Assembly (NCBI GenBank): GCA_022730455.1
Contig: DZDI01000004.1
Coordinates: forward strand, 1-55,982
Direction of reading: 5' to 3'
Origin: Phycisphaera mikurensis
Lineage (GTDB): Bacteria > Planctomycetota > Phycisphaerae > WQYP01
Length of the DNA: 55,982 nt
Below, piece after piece: positions 55,941 to 55,982 of the stretch. The position numbers were made by a program, and so were the translations under genes. Within the stretch, counting starts at the first letter, position 1. Every line of letters starts with the position of its first letter. Below the pieces are notes generated by a model. The model ran no database searches and was not told the origin of the DNA. It worked only from the letters and a program-made list of their open reading frames with translations.

Positions 55941-55962
55941 AAGGTAGCAAGAAGGTAGCAAG
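55941..55962. repeat. Exact 11-bp tandem repeat upstream of XylR-type gene
   Basis: AAGGTAGCAAG occurs twice in direct tandem. It is one helical turn per copy and sits in the promoter region of the minus-strand regulator gene, as an activator or autoregulatory site might. Confidence 0.45.
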
Positions 55963-55982
55963 TATGTCTTAACGATTGGGGG

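Noticed and set aside
1-55982. CRISPR arrays, prophage, toxin-antitoxin or defence islands
   Set aside because: No regularly spaced repeats, phage structural genes or defence families could be recognised on either strand.

Overview
The window looks like chromosomal DNA of a planctomycete, most likely of the Phycisphaerae type. The clues are a PEP-CTERM protein beside an ECF sigma/anti-sigma pair, a pseudopilin with an H-X9-DG-like C-terminus, an NPCBM-GH27 alpha-galactosidase, a GH116 enzyme, two XylR-type regulators (sugar-binding domain plus AraC helix-turn-helix), and a FlgI-like lipoprotein far from any flagellar gene. This placement is inference from gene content; there is no rRNA in the window.

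Layout. 0.1-2.3 kb (minus): ECF sigma factor with a membrane anti-sigma partner, then a PEP-CTERM protein. A 142-bp MITE-like element sits exactly at the sigma gene's 5' end. 2.5-3.05 kb: decayed IS4-type transposase and IS end. 3.1-12.7 kb (plus): housekeeping enzymes, namely a YdiJ-type D-2-hydroxyacid dehydrogenase, glutaredoxin-like protein, thioesterase, BaiN-type flavoprotein, murQ, guaA, a zinc-ribbon membrane protein and an MFS exporter. 12.9-15.9 kb: an OprP-type porin and a pseudopilin, each with its own terminator. 16-19.9 kb (minus): panB, uppS, purA and a degenerate peptidase-like gene. 20-23.2 kb (plus): cbiX, nrdR and the FlgI-like lipoprotein. 23.2-33.5 kb (minus): TPR protein, GH27, three unrecognised membrane or secreted proteins packed behind ptsI, and an alternative sigma-70 factor. 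34.2-41 kb (plus): esterase/beta-propeller protein, GH116 and a XylR-type regulator, which together look like a small glycan-utilisation locus. 41.4-52.4 kb: RNA polymerase and ribosomal stalk genes in an unusual arrangement. rpoB-rpoC run on the minus strand and rplA-rplJ-rplL on the plus strand, from back-to-back promoters, with a roughly 490-nt structured leader before rplA and no rplK. 52.5-56 kb: a decayed Hsp20 gene, a PIN-PhoH ATPase and a second XylR-type regulator.

The most interesting observations are: (1) the MITE-like insertion with long terminal inverted repeats and a near-perfect 9-bp target duplication, which displaces the natural upstream region of the ECF sigma gene; (2) the split, divergent rplAJL / rpoBC arrangement with the long structured leader, which may be an undescribed ribosomal-protein leader RNA; (3) a class-I-glutamine-amidotransferase-like domain inserted into the N-terminal domain of the GH116 enzyme; (4) FlgI-like and HEAT-like segments in one lipoprotein; (5) two pairs of dispersed IS-end-like repeats, two of whose copies bracket the alternative sigma gene. 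I found no CRISPR array, tRNA, rRNA, prophage or recognisable defence system. All calls are from reading the sequence; no database search was possible.
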